A stretch of DNA of 17,367 nucleotides from Candidatus Bathyarchaeota archaeon (GTDB lineage: Archaea > Thermoproteota > Bathyarchaeia > TCS64), in NCBI GenBank assembly GCA_003662205.1, contig QMXQ01000011.1, positions 1 through 17,367 of the forward strand. The letters are read 5' to 3'. Positions 1 to 7,119 of this stretch are shown piece after piece (within the stretch, counting starts at the first letter, position 1; each line of letters begins with the position of its first letter). Below the pieces are notes generated by a model. It was not told the origin of the DNA. It saw nothing but the letters and a program-made list of their open reading frames with translations, and made no database searches. The position numbers and the translations under genes are program-made.

Positions 1-1670
1 CGGGGAGGGGGATGGCGTGGCTGATCTATCAGATGTTCAGCCCCGTGTCGAGGTGGGCATCGGAGACCCTCGGCGTCGAGGCGGACTACGCCCTGCTCGG
101 CGTCTTCTGCCTCGCCCTGATCCTCGTGGCGGCCCTGACGGGACTCTTCAACTACCTCCAGAGGTATGCCTCGAGCTACATCTCGCAGAAGGTCTCCTTC
201 GATATCCGCAGCGACCTCTACAACTCGCTGCTCGAGCAGTCCTTCAGCTTCTACGACAGGCAGAGGACGGGGCAGCTGATGGCGCGAGCGACCAGCGACG
301 TCCGGCAGATCGAGAGGTTCTTCGGCTTCGGGCTGACGATGCTCGTGTCGTCGGGGCTGCTCGCCGTGCTGGTGATCTACTCCCTCCTCTCCATCAGCTG
401 GCAGCTCACCCTCATGTCCCTGATCTTCCTCCCCCTGATGCTGCTGACGGTCGGGAGGTTCGCCACGAAGATCGGCCCCCTCTGGGTCAGGATGAGGCAG
501 CAGTTCGGCGAGATCACGTCGGCGCTACAGGAGAACCTCACGGGGGTGCGGGTCGTCAGGGGGTTCGCCAGGGAGGCGTACGAGGAGGAGAAGTTCGCCG
601 CCGAGTGCGAGACCTACTTCGGGATCCAGGTCGAGGCCGCGAGGGTCCGCGCCCTCTACATGCCCCTGGCGTCCCTCATCGCATCCATGGGCGTAGTGCT
701 GATCATCTGGTACGGCGGCATCCAAGTCATCAAGGGCGCCCTCACCCTCGGCAGCCTCATCGCCTTCTACTTCTACGTCGCCCGCCTCCAGGGCCCTGTG
801 CGGATGATCGGGTTCATGACCGCGATGGCGCAGCGGGCCACGGCGGCAGCGGAGCGCATCTTCGAGATCATCGACGCCGAGGTGGAGGTCTCAGACAGGG
901 AGGGGGCCATCGAGCTGGAGAGGGTGGAGGGGCACGTCGCCTTCCACGACGTCTGGTTCAGCTACGACGGGGAGAACATGGTGCTGAAGAACATCAACCT
1001 CGACGTCAAGCCGGGGCAGACGGTCGCCATCCTCGGCGCGACGGGCTCCGGGAAGAGCTCCATCATCAACCTCATCCCCCGCTTCTACGACGTCACCCGG
1101 GGGAGCATCACCATCGACGGCCACGACGTGCGGGACGTCACGATAAAGTCGCTGCGGCGGCACATCGGCATCGTCCGCCAGGACCCCTTCATCTTCTCCA
1201 CCACCCTTAGGGAGAACATCGCCTACGGGGTCGAGGACGCGCGGCTGGAGGATGTCGTCGCCGCCGCCAAGCGGGCGAAGATCCACGACTTCATCGCCTC
1301 CCTCCCCGAGGGCTACGACACCAGGGTGGGGGAGAGGGGCGTGACTCTGTCGGGGGGCCAGAAGCAGCGGGTCGCCATCGCCCGGGCGCTGCTGAAGAAC
1401 CCGAAGATACTGATCCTGGACGACTCGACGTCGAGCGTGGACACCCAGACCGAGTACGAGATCCAGAGGGCCCTTGAGGAGCTGTTCGAGGACAGGACAA
1501 CGTTCATCATCACCCAGCGGCTCTCGTCGGTGAAGAGCGCTGACTACATCGTCGTCCTCGAAAGGGGCGAGATCGCCGAGGAGGGGACCCACGAGGAGCT
1601 GATGGCGAAGAGGGGCATCTACTACAGGCTCTACCAGACCCAGGTCGCCGAGGCAGCGGAGGAGGGATAG
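1..1670 (+). CDS. Heterodimeric ABC exporter half-transporter, degenerate-site subunit (5' end outside window)
   Basis: This is a fused membrane domain plus ATPase half-transporter of the ABCB/MsbA-like exporter type. The reading frame is open to the left edge. The first ATG (position 12) falls after where the first transmembrane helix should be, so the true start probably lies outside the window. The permease part covers roughly residues 1-290 (counted from that ATG) and the nucleotide-binding domain follows. Visible motifs are Walker A GATGSGKS (342-349), signature LSGGQ (446-450) and Walker B ILILDD. The catalytic glutamate is replaced by Asp (D471) and the H-loop histidine by Gln (Q502 in ITQRL). 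These changes mark the degenerate-site partner of TM287/288-type heterodimers. The second half-transporter starts 2 bases after the stop, so the two are surely co-expressed and form one exporter. The substrate cannot be told from sequence. Confidence 0.93.
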   Translation, partial: GRGMAWLIYQMFSPVSRWASETLGVEADYALLGVFCLALILVAALTGLFNYLQRYASSYISQKVSFDIRSDLYNSLLEQSFSFYDRQRTGQLMARATSDVRQIERFFGFGLTMLVSSGLLAVLVIYSLLSISWQLTLMSLIFLPLMLLTVGRFATKIGPLWVRMRQQFGEITSALQENLTGVRVVRGFAREAYEEEKFAAECETYFGIQVEAARVRALYMPLASLIASMGVVLIIWYGGIQVIKGALTLGSLIAFYFYVARLQGPVRMIGFMTAMAQRATAAAERIFEIIDAEVEVSDREGAIELERVEGHVAFHDVWFSYDGENMVLKNINLDVKPGQTVAILGATGSGKSSIINLIPRFYDVTRGSITIDGHDVRDVTIKSLRRHIGIVRQDPFIFSTTLRENIAYGVEDARLEDVVAAAKRAKIHDFIASLPEGYDTRVGERGVTLSGGQKQRVAIARALLKNPKILILDDSTSSVDTQTEYEIQRALEELFEDRTTFIITQRLSSVKSADYIVVLERGEIAEEGTHEELMAKRGIYYRLYQTQVAEAAEEG

Positions 1671-1672
1671 CT

Positions 1673-3523
1673 TTGGGCATGCACGGACACTGGCGCAGGA
1701 TGATTGGGGACGAGGACGAGGAGTACGAGCGCCGCAGCCCCGACAGGGTTCTCATAGGGAGGCTGCTGAGGTACATAGGGAGGTTCAGGCGCCGCGCCCT
1801 GATGCTCGTGCTGGCGGTCCTCGCCAACACGGCGTTCAACCTGCTGCCCCCCATCCTCTTCATGATGGCGATAGACAGGTACATCAAGAACCTGGATGCC
1901 CTGGGCCTCACCCTGCTGGGTGGCGCCTTCGTCGCCGTCAGCCTCGTCACCTTCGCCGCCCAGTTCGCCCAGCGATACCTGATCAACTGGCTCGGGAGCA
2001 GGATGGAGTACGACATCAGGATGGACATGTTCCGCCACCTCCAGCGGCTCTCCCTCAGGTACTACGCCAGGAGGGAGGTCGGCAGCATCATCTCCCGGGT
2101 GACGAACGACGTCGACAAGATATCGGAGCTGGTCACCTCGGGCCTGGTCAGCGTCATCACCGACATCGTGACCCTCGTCGGCATCGTCGCCATCATGCTC
2201 TGGATGAACGCCCGGCTCTCCCTCATCACGTTCACCGTCATCCCGATGATCGTCGCCTTCATGCTCCTCTGGGGGAGGCGGGTCCGCGCCGTCTACAGGC
2301 GCACCCGCCGGACCATCGCCAGCGTCTCGGCGAAGATCGAGGAGAGCGTCAGCGGCATGCGGGAGATCCAGTCCTTCTCCAGGGAGACCGCCACCCGCCG
2401 CGAGTTCGAGCGGGCCAACATCTCCAACATGGAGGCGAACGTCGAGGCGAGCCGCATCATGTCGGCGTTCTGGCCCGCGGTCAACATCTTCAGCGCCGTC
2501 GGCAACTGCCTCGTCCTCTGGTTCGGCGGCACCGCCGTCATGAGGGGCACCCTGACCGTGGGCGTCCTCTTCGGCTTCATGTCCTACCTGAACAGGTTCT
2601 TCTGGCCGATACGGGACCTGAGCATGTTCTGGAACAACGTCCAGTCCGCCATGGCGGCGGCGGAGCGCGTCTTCGGCATCCTGGACACCGAGGTGGAGAT
2701 AGCGGAGAAGCCCGACGCCGTTGAGCTCCCCCGCATCGAGGGGGAGATCGTCTACGAGGATTTGACCTTCGGCTACGACCCCGACCACCCCGTCCTCCGA
2801 GACATCAACCTCACCATCAAACCGAACACGACGGTCGCCCTCGTGGGGCCGACGGGCGCCGGGAAGACGACGATGATCAACCTCCTCTACCGGTTCTACG
2901 ACCCCCAGAAGGGGAGGATCACCGTCGACGGCCACGACCTCCGCGACGTCAAGCTGGAGACCCTCCGCAGCCAGATGGCCATCGTCCTCCAGGACCCCTT
3001 CCTCTTCTCGGGCACCATCAAGGAGAACATCAGATACGGCAACCCCGACGCCTCAGACGAGGAGATCATCGCCGTCGCCAAGGCCGTCGGCGCCCACGAG
3101 TTCATCCAGGACCTCCCCGAGGGCTACGAGACGGACGTCCGGGAGCGGGGCGGCAGGCTGAGCATGGGGCAGAGGCAGCTCGTCTCCCTCGCCCGGGCCC
3201 TCCTGGCGGACCCCCGCATCCTCATCATGGACGAGGCCACCTCCAGCGTCGACGCCTACACGGAGCTGATCATAAAGCAGGCGCTGGAGAAGATCCTCAG
3301 GGACCGAACCTCCATCGTCATCGCCCACCGCCTGTCGACGGTGCGGAACGCCGACCTCATCGTCGTCCTCGACGAGGGGAGGATCGTGGAGAGGGGCAGA
3401 CACGAAGAACTCATCAAAAGAGGCGGCCTCTACAGCAAGCTGTACGAGATGCAGTTCAAATACGAACCCGCCGAAGAGACGGAGGCGGAGAGCGTCGCCT
3501 CGGACGCCGTCCGAGACGGCTGA
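1673..3523 (+). CDS. Heterodimeric ABC exporter half-transporter, catalytic-site subunit
   Basis: This is a full-length half-transporter (616 aa) with about 35 polar N-terminal residues, a six-helix permease domain (about residues 35-340) and an ATPase domain. Motifs are Walker A GPTGAGKT (392-399), Walker B ILIMDE with an intact catalytic Glu (E521) and an intact H-loop His (H552). The signature is LSMGQ (496-500) instead of LSGGQ. In heterodimeric exporters the altered signature faces the degenerate Walker site of the partner, and the partner's perfect LSGGQ faces this protein's intact Walker site, which is the pattern seen here. The start is taken as TTG at 1673, 6 bases after a GGAGGG sequence at the end of the upstream gene; ATG at 1679 is an alternative. 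The transported substrate is unknown. Drug, lipid and peptide exporters all share this architecture. Confidence 0.95.
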   Translation: MGMHGHWRRMIGDEDEEYERRSPDRVLIGRLLRYIGRFRRRALMLVLAVLANTAFNLLPPILFMMAIDRYIKNLDALGLTLLGGAFVAVSLVTFAAQFAQRYLINWLGSRMEYDIRMDMFRHLQRLSLRYYARREVGSIISRVTNDVDKISELVTSGLVSVITDIVTLVGIVAIMLWMNARLSLITFTVIPMIVAFMLLWGRRVRAVYRRTRRTIASVSAKIEESVSGMREIQSFSRETATRREFERANISNMEANVEASRIMSAFWPAVNIFSAVGNCLVLWFGGTAVMRGTLTVGVLFGFMSYLNRFFWPIRDLSMFWNNVQSAMAAAERVFGILDTEVEIAEKPDAVELPRIEGEIVYEDLTFGYDPDHPVLRDINLTIKPNTTVALVGPTGAGKTTMINLLYRFYDPQKGRITVDGHDLRDVKLETLRSQMAIVLQDPFLFSGTIKENIRYGNPDASDEEIIAVAKAVGAHEFIQDLPEGYETDVRERGGRLSMGQRQLVSLARALLADPRILIMDEATSSVDAYTELIIKQALEKILRDRTSIVIAHRLSTVRNADLIVVLDEGRIVERGRHEELIKRGGLYSKLYEMQFKYEPAEETEAESVASDAVRDG

Positions 3524-3535
3524 GACTGATCAGCC
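3518..3535 (+). repeat. Perfect 6-bp inverted repeat over the stop codon of the ABC exporter gene
   Basis: GGCTGA (3518-3523) and TCAGCC (3530-3535) are perfectly complementary around a 6-base spacer, and the left arm includes the stop codon. It could form a small hairpin at the 3' end of the exporter mRNA. No T-run follows at once, so calling it a terminator would go beyond the evidence. Confidence 0.35.
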
Positions 3536-3623
3536 CCGAACTCGTTAATGGTTACTTGGATCTTATGGATAGCCTATTATGAGTGAAACCGCACTAGATC
3601 AAACGAGACCCGCGGTGTGAGCG

Positions 3624-4172
3624 TTGACCAGGCCAAGACCGGCGTTCAAGGTGTGGCTGGAGACCGACGAGGGCTACGTCTTCGGCCCCGGCGTCTACAG
3701 CCTGCTGAGGAAGGTGAGGGAGACGGGGACCCTCAAGGAGGCGGCGGAGTCCCTCGGCATGTCCTACAGGTTCGCCTGGGGGCTCGTGAAGAAGGCGGAG
3801 GAGAAGCTGAAGCAGCCCCTCATAAAGGCCCACAAAGGAGGACGGGCGGGCGGAGGGGGCGCCGAGCTGACCGAGGTCGGGCTAGAGTTCCTCGACGAGT
3901 TCTCCAGGATCGAGGCCCTCATCTCCCGCCTATCGAGGGAGGAGTGGCAGCGGGAGGAACTCGAAACGAGAAGCAGAGTCGAAGCCCTCGTCGACAAGAT
4001 CGAGGTGAAGGGGGATAGGGCGGAGATCACCCTGAAGCCGCTGGGATCGGCGCTCCTCAGGGTCGCCGTACCCGTTGAGCAGATAGCCGAGAAGGAGATA
4101 GCGGTGGGAGACCGCTTGAGCGTGGAGATCATCTCCCGAGTGGGTCTCATCGAAAAGGTCGCGGAACCTTAG
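3624..4172 (+). CDS. ModE-family winged-helix regulator with C-terminal TOBE/Mop-like domain
   Basis: The N-terminal half (about residues 8-110) has the pattern of ModE/LysR-type winged-helix domains: a VWLE...FGPG opening, a helix-turn-helix (LKEAAESLGMSYRFAWGLV), then a GG-rich wing (GGRAGGGG) followed by ELTEVGLEFL. The C-terminal part (about 119-180) has the beta-rich character of a single TOBE/Mop domain, which binds molybdate or tungstate in ModE proteins. The likely role is oxyanion-responsive transcription control. No molybdate transporter or cofactor gene lies within the window, so the targets are elsewhere or the ligand differs. The start is TTG at 3624: in-frame GTG at 3615 is followed directly by a stop, and the next start (GTG 3651) would cut into the conserved N-terminus. 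The 3' end overlaps the end of the convergent PadR-like gene by 4 bases. Confidence 0.85.
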   Translation: MTRPRPAFKVWLETDEGYVFGPGVYSLLRKVRETGTLKEAAESLGMSYRFAWGLVKKAEEKLKQPLIKAHKGGRAGGGGAELTEVGLEFLDEFSRIEALISRLSREEWQREELETRSRVEALVDKIEVKGDRAEITLKPLGSALLRVAVPVEQIAEKEIAVGDRLSVEIISRVGLIEKVAEP

Positions 4173-4465
4173 GACAGGACCTCAGACCGGCGCACGATCT
4201 CCAGGTAGCGCGTATACCTGTGCCTCAGGCCCAACCCCTTCTCCGTCAGGTGGTAGAGGCACCTCTTGGGCGCCCCGGGCGTCTGTATCTCCTCCCTGGA
4301 GAGCAGCCCAAGGGCGCAGAGGCCCTTGAGGTGGTGATAGACGTTCCGGATATCGTTGTCCTCGAGGTAGATGTGGAAGTGGTCCTTGAGGCTCTGCCAT
4401 ATGTTGTAGCCGTAGGATTCCTGTCCACACTCGGCGTTGTAGCAGACTATCGCCATGATCTTCAT
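4169..4465 (-). CDS. PadR-like winged-helix transcriptional regulator
   Basis: This small winged-helix protein has the PadR/MarR-like pattern: a segment with YGYNIWQSLKDHF (like the sGYeI segment of PadR), a recognition region IRNVYHHLKGLCALGLL, and a wing ending in KRCLYHLTEKG. I place the start at ATG 4465 (98 aa); ATG 4456 is an alternative. The frame stays open to GTG 4528, but that longer start would lie inside the TATA-like CTTATAAAGG block (4516-4525), which would leave no room for a transcription start. Two cysteines near the N-terminus (CYNAEC) are unusual for the family and could be a redox or metal switch; this is speculation. It is divergent from the TFB gene across an AT-rich promoter block and may repress itself or TFB. 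The effector is unknown. Confidence 0.75.
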   Translation of the reverse strand: MKIMAIVCYNAECGQESYGYNIWQSLKDHFHIYLEDNDIRNVYHHLKGLCALGLLSREEIQTPGAPKRCLYHLTEKGLGLRHRYTRYLEIVRRSEVLS

Positions 4466-4510
4466 CTTGGTGGCGCCGGTCGTCCCCTTAGGCTTCGGCA
4501 AGGATGATCT

Positions 4511-4546
4511 CGAAACCTTTATAAGCACGGCAGTATATATAATTTA
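4511..4546. promoter_or_regulatory. Divergent archaeal promoter block between the PadR-like gene and TFB
   Basis: On the plus strand, CGAAACC (BRE-like) precedes TTTATAAG (4518-4525), a good archaeal BRE/TATA pair. A second TATA-like stretch, GTATATATAATTTA, is at 4533-4546. The first would start TFB transcription near 4545-4550 and the second near 4565. Read on the minus strand, CTTATAAAGG (4516-4525) can serve as TATA for the PadR-like gene, with a transcription start near 4495. The two promoters therefore overlap and could compete. Confidence 0.6.
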
Positions 4547-4610
4547 CGAATGGGTAAAATATCCATATTAGACCATTCTGAGCGAGCCGCCTCCAAGGCG
4601 AGGTGAGGAG

Positions 4611-5576
4611 ATGATAAAGATGGACAACGAAACCACCACGAGCATATGCCCTCGATGCGGAAGCACAGAGATAATCCTAGATCAGGAGATAGGGGAGGAG
4701 ATCTGCAGCGTCTGCGGGCTGGTCGTCTCAGAGGAGGTCATGGATCACGGGCCGGAGTGGAGGGCCTTCACCGCTGCGGAGAAGGACGCGAGGACCCGAA
4801 CCGGCGCCGGCGCGTCGTACACCCTGTACGATAAAGGGTTGTCCACCAGTTTCGGGGGAACCCGGGACGGCCTGGGCAGGCGCCTCGACACCAAGGTGAG
4901 GGCGAGGATGAGCAAGCTCAAGAGGTACGACAACCGCTCGAAGATGGACGAATCCCGGGGGCGCAACCTCAGCATCGCCATGGCGGAGCTGGACAGGCTC
5001 TCCACGATCCTCCACATCCCCCGCAGCGTGAAGGAGCAGGCGGCCCTGATATACCGCCAGGCGCTGAAGCGCGACCTGATAAGGGGGCGCTCGATAGACG
5101 CCTTCGTCGCCGCCAGCCTATACGCCGCATGCCGCCTGACCAGGGTCCCGAGGCCGCTGAAGAGGGTCGCCCGGGCGAGCACCCGCGAATACTCGGAGGT
5201 CGCCCGATCCTACAGGCTCCTGGTGCGGGAGCTGAAGCTCAAGATGCCCATCGACGACCCGATGAAGTTCGTACCGAGCATCGCCTCCAAGCTCAACCTC
5301 AGGCACGACACGGAGCGCCACGCCATCGAGATCCTGAGGCGGGCGAAGGAGCGCCAGGGGCTCTCGGGGAAGGACCCCCGAGGCATCGCCGCCGCCGCCC
5401 TCTACATGGCCTGCGCTGAGAGCGGCGACAAGAGGATCCAGAAAGAGGTGGCAGCGGCAGCCGGAACAACTGAGGTTACGCTGAGGAACAGGCTGAAGGG
5501 GCTCGAAGCCATCCTCCACGACGCGAAGCCCGGCGGCGATGAGGATATATCCGTCGAGCTGAAAGCCGCTGATTAA
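4611..5576 (+). CDS. tfb: Transcription initiation factor B (TFB, archaeal TFIIB homologue)
   Basis: TFB recruits RNA polymerase to the TBP-TATA complex and reads the BRE. The 321-residue protein has the whole family layout. The N-terminal zinc ribbon has CxxC pairs at C13/C16 and C32/C35. The B-reader/linker follows (GPEWRAF, then a stretch with SFGG). Two cyclin-like repeats cover about residues 115-205 and 212-302, the second with a helix-turn-helix (IQKEVAAAAGTTEVTLRNRL). A short acidic tail ends it. ATG 4611 is used; ATG 4620 is equally possible because GAGGAG lies 9 bases before it. The leader from the divergent promoter is about 45-65 bases. Archaea often carry several TFB copies, and whether this is the only one cannot be told here. 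Confidence 0.97.
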   Translation: MIKMDNETTTSICPRCGSTEIILDQEIGEEICSVCGLVVSEEVMDHGPEWRAFTAAEKDARTRTGAGASYTLYDKGLSTSFGGTRDGLGRRLDTKVRARMSKLKRYDNRSKMDESRGRNLSIAMAELDRLSTILHIPRSVKEQAALIYRQALKRDLIRGRSIDAFVAASLYAACRLTRVPRPLKRVARASTREYSEVARSYRLLVRELKLKMPIDDPMKFVPSIASKLNLRHDTERHAIEILRRAKERQGLSGKDPRGIAAAALYMACAESGDKRIQKEVAAAAGTTEVTLRNRLKGLEAILHDAKPGGDEDISVELKAAD

Positions 5577-5619
5577 GCCGGACCCAACGAAAGAACATCC
5601 CCTCGTCAACAATCTGAGC

Positions 5620-5871
5620 TTAAGATTTCTTAATCAGATCCTTTACGGCCTTCACGTATTCTTCATACTCCCGTCGTCGACATCGAGAGCAGAGATACCT
5701 CGTCTTCTTGAGGGTTGATCTGCGTCTCAACTCGCTGATCCTGATCTCCTTCGGGAGCAAGGCCTTCCCGCAGACGGCGCAGACTTTCTCGGACAACCCC
5801 TTGCCTATCTGTATTCGAGACAGAAAACCGTTTGGGTTCCGAACGATGAGACGATCCAAATGGATGATCAC
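5620..5871 (-). CDS. Small zinc-ribbon-like hypothetical protein with two CxxC motifs
   Basis: This is a short protein with CAVC (31-34) and CSRC (61-64) spaced like a treble-clef or ribbon zinc site. A basic segment lies between them and a charged helical tail ends the protein (EEYVKAVKDLIKK). The function is not recognisable; nucleic-acid or protein binding would fit the basic composition. The frame opens at GTG 5871, but the first 25 residues look non-conserved in character. A TTG at 5796, giving a 58-residue product that opens just before the first CxxC, may be the real start. It converges on the end of TFB with a 43-base gap. Overlapping frames on both strands lack recognisable features. 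The cysteine pairs are the main reason to prefer this one. Confidence 0.6.
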   Translation of the reverse strand: MIIHLDRLIVRNPNGFLSRIQIGKGLSEKVCAVCGKALLPKEIRISELRRRSTLKKTRYLCSRCRRREYEEYVKAVKDLIKKS

Positions 5872-5970
5872 CAGCAGTCCACCCGACTCCGCTAGAGCCG
5901 TCGAAAAGGAGCTGAAAACACCGCCCTGAACTCTGGAGGATGCCCCTGGACCTTCGCTTCATCGGGGCAG

Positions 5971-5980
5971 GTTTTATTTA
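5971..5980 (+). promoter_or_regulatory. TATA box giving a leaderless transcript of the small membrane protein
   Basis: GTTTTATTTA is centred about 29 bases before ATG 6005. Archaeal transcription starts about 25-28 bases after the TATA centre, so the mRNA would begin within a few bases of the start codon. No Shine-Dalgarno-like sequence lies before the ATG (CTTAAAATG), which agrees with leaderless translation. Confidence 0.6.
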
Positions 5981-6004
5981 GATGTACACGGACCTAGACT
6001 TAAA

Positions 6005-6232
6005 ATGAGCAGTCAGTCCACTTTCAAGGATGTGCTGAGGGAGAATCGTCGAACCTTCTTAGCGATCTTGATGTTGCCGGTGGTCGGCATGATCGTCGCC
6101 ATATCCTTGATAGTCATAAGGGCGCCCGAGAACCTCGCGGTATCCGTCGGGCTCATCATTCTGATGCTCTGCCAGTACCTCGTCCTGGTGTTTTACATAT
6201 CGCGCAGAATGGATCAGCTCACGTCCACATAG
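6005..6232 (+). CDS. Small two-helix membrane protein, function unknown
   Basis: The 75-residue protein has a polar N-terminus (about 18 residues) and two hydrophobic helices at about residues 18-38 (FLAILMLPVVGMIVAISLIVI) and 45-66. A short polar tail with RRMDQ follows. A hairpin topology with both ends on the same side is likely, and positive residues flank the first and follow the second helix, suggesting both ends face the cytoplasm. I recognise no family. The gene has its own TATA box, and the next gene also has its own promoter, so it appears monocistronic. Confidence 0.72.
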   Translation: MSSQSTFKDVLRENRRTFLAILMLPVVGMIVAISLIVIRAPENLAVSVGLIILMLCQYLVLVFYISRRMDQLTST

Positions 6233-6270
6233 ATTTCGCAGATAGTCTGGGCGTCTCAGGGGCGACAACG

Positions 6271-6280
6271 ATTTAATATA
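6271..6280 (+). promoter_or_regulatory. TATA box of the RAM/CBS gene pair
   Basis: ATTTAATATA is centred about 27 bases upstream of ATG 6303, and purine-rich sequence (GACAACG) precedes it. The predicted transcript starts at or next to the start codon, so the first gene of this pair is probably leaderless. Confidence 0.6.
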
Positions 6281-6302
6281 TCGAGAAGCAGTTTGATTTG
6301 GG

Positions 6303-6557
6303 ATGATCACCAGCTACACTCTGTTAAGAATTCTTCCTGCCAAGGACGAAGAGGTCTTCAGGAAAGTAAAGAGCTACCCCGAGGTCAAGGAAGTTGTGCT
6401 GACCTATGGAGAGTACGACCTCATCATAAAGGTCGAGTCGAGCTCCCTCGAGGAGCTGGACCGCTTTATATTCAACAAGCTCAGGACGACGGGTGGCGTG
6501 GAGGCAACGACGACCCTCATTGAGGCGAGGCCCTCGAAGATCGTGAAAGGGAGCTGA
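6303..6557 (+). CDS. Stand-alone Lrp/AsnC ligand-binding (RAM) domain protein
   Basis: The 84-residue protein corresponds to the C-terminal ligand-binding half of Lrp/AsnC regulators, with no helix-turn-helix. It shows the alpha/beta sandwich pattern: YTLLRILPAKDEEVFRKV, then a strand with VVLTYGEYDLIIKV (the family's conserved G-x-x-D), helix SLEELDRFIFNKL, and a final GGVEATTTLIEA strand. Such stand-alone RAM proteins bind amino acids and can modulate Lrp partners or enzymes. The start is ATG at 6303, supported by the TATA spacing. The tandem-CBS gene starts 8 bases after the stop, so the two are co-transcribed and may form one small-molecule sensing module. The ligand is unknown. Confidence 0.85.
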   Translation: MITSYTLLRILPAKDEEVFRKVKSYPEVKEVVLTYGEYDLIIKVESSSLEELDRFIFNKLRTTGGVEATTTLIEARPSKIVKGS

Positions 6558-6565
6558 GCGGGGAG

Positions 6566-6994
6566 TTGGAGAAGATTCCTTCCGTTGTCGCTGACATCAT
6601 GAGCAGCCCTGTCGTCACCATCGATGGTGAGGCGAATGTCAGGGACGCCGCGCTGCTTATGACCGACAGGTGGATAGGGAGCATAATCATAACGGAGCGG
6701 GGGCAGCCCGTCGGGATAGTCACTGAGCGGGACATGCTGGAGCGGGTTGTCTCCCAATGTAGAGACCCATGCAACACCAGAATGAGGGAAATCATGTCCA
6801 CACCACTCATCACCATCCCGAGGGAGATGGGCATCCTAGAGGCCATGAAGAAGATGATAGAGCACAACATCAGCAGGCTCGTGGTGATGAAAGGGGACGC
6901 GCTGCTGGGCATTGTCTCGGAGAGAGACGTCGTGAGAGCTGTCTCCCTCGCCTCCCTCACATCCTTCAGCTCACTCCTGAGAAGAAGAGGATAA
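6566..6994 (+). CDS. Tandem CBS-domain protein
   Basis: This is a small protein made only of a CBS pair (Bateman module). Repeat 1 covers about residues 8-62 (VADIMSSPVVTI, ending GIVTERDML). Repeat 2 covers about residues 73-128 (MREIMSTPLITI, ending GIVSERDVV). Both repeats keep the G-I-V-x-E-R-D signature that usually contacts adenosyl ligands such as AMP, ATP or SAM. There is no catalytic or DNA-binding domain, so it is probably a cytosolic energy or nucleotide sensor acting on a partner. The start is TTG at 6566, 8 bases after the RAM gene; the first ATG (6599) would remove the beginning of the first CBS repeat. The short tail is serine- and arginine-rich. The partner is unknown. Confidence 0.87.
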   Translation: MEKIPSVVADIMSSPVVTIDGEANVRDAALLMTDRWIGSIIITERGQPVGIVTERDMLERVVSQCRDPCNTRMREIMSTPLITIPREMGILEAMKKMIEHNISRLVVMKGDALLGIVSERDVVRAVSLASLTSFSSLLRRRG

Positions 6995-7072
6995 CTGCAT
7001 ACCCGGGACGAAAGGCTAACACAATCGGACGCTCCATCAGATTAGGCGCACAACTAGTGATCGGGGAAAACT

Positions 7073-7110
7073 CGGAAAACTTTTAATCAAAAATGTTCTC
7101 ATATAGGTGA
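7073..7110 (+). promoter_or_regulatory. Promoter and Shine-Dalgarno of the subunit I gene
   Basis: CGGAAAAC (BRE-like, 7073-7080) precedes TTTTAATCA (TATA-like, 7081-7088). AGGTGA at 7105-7110 is a Shine-Dalgarno sequence 9 bases before ATG 7120, which favours ATG 7120 over the adjacent TTG 7117. The predicted transcription start falls near 7110, close to the Shine-Dalgarno site, so the exact start point is uncertain. Confidence 0.5.
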
Positions 7111-7119
7111 ACCGCCTTG

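Noticed and set aside
17..1210. A long plus-strand frame overlapping the first ABC gene
   Set aside because: The translation is Arg/His/Pro-rich noise in another frame of an obvious ABC exporter gene.
1631..2935. A 434-residue minus-strand open frame under the second ABC exporter gene
   Set aside because: Its composition is an Asp/Pro/Val/Gly-rich artefact of the GC-rich codons on the other strand. It has no domain motif and lies wholly over well-supported coding sequence.
3536..3623. A ModE-type operator upstream of the ModE-like gene
   Set aside because: No convincing palindrome was found, only weak AT-rich stretches (such as CCTATTATGAG) that might be a TATA element.
4466..4528. The longer GTG start of the PadR-like gene
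   Set aside because: It would lie inside the TATA-like block shared with TFB, leaving no space for a transcription start. The extra 21 residues look unlike the family.
5663..5962. Alternative minus-strand and plus-strand frames over the small CxxC gene
   Set aside because: Neither shows a motif or a plausible ribosome site, whereas the chosen frame has two regularly spaced CxxC pairs.
6995..7116. A possible extra gene or RNA in the gap before subunit I
   Set aside because: No tRNA-like cloverleaf, conserved RNA fold or reading frame of its own was visible; only the promoter at its end is supported.
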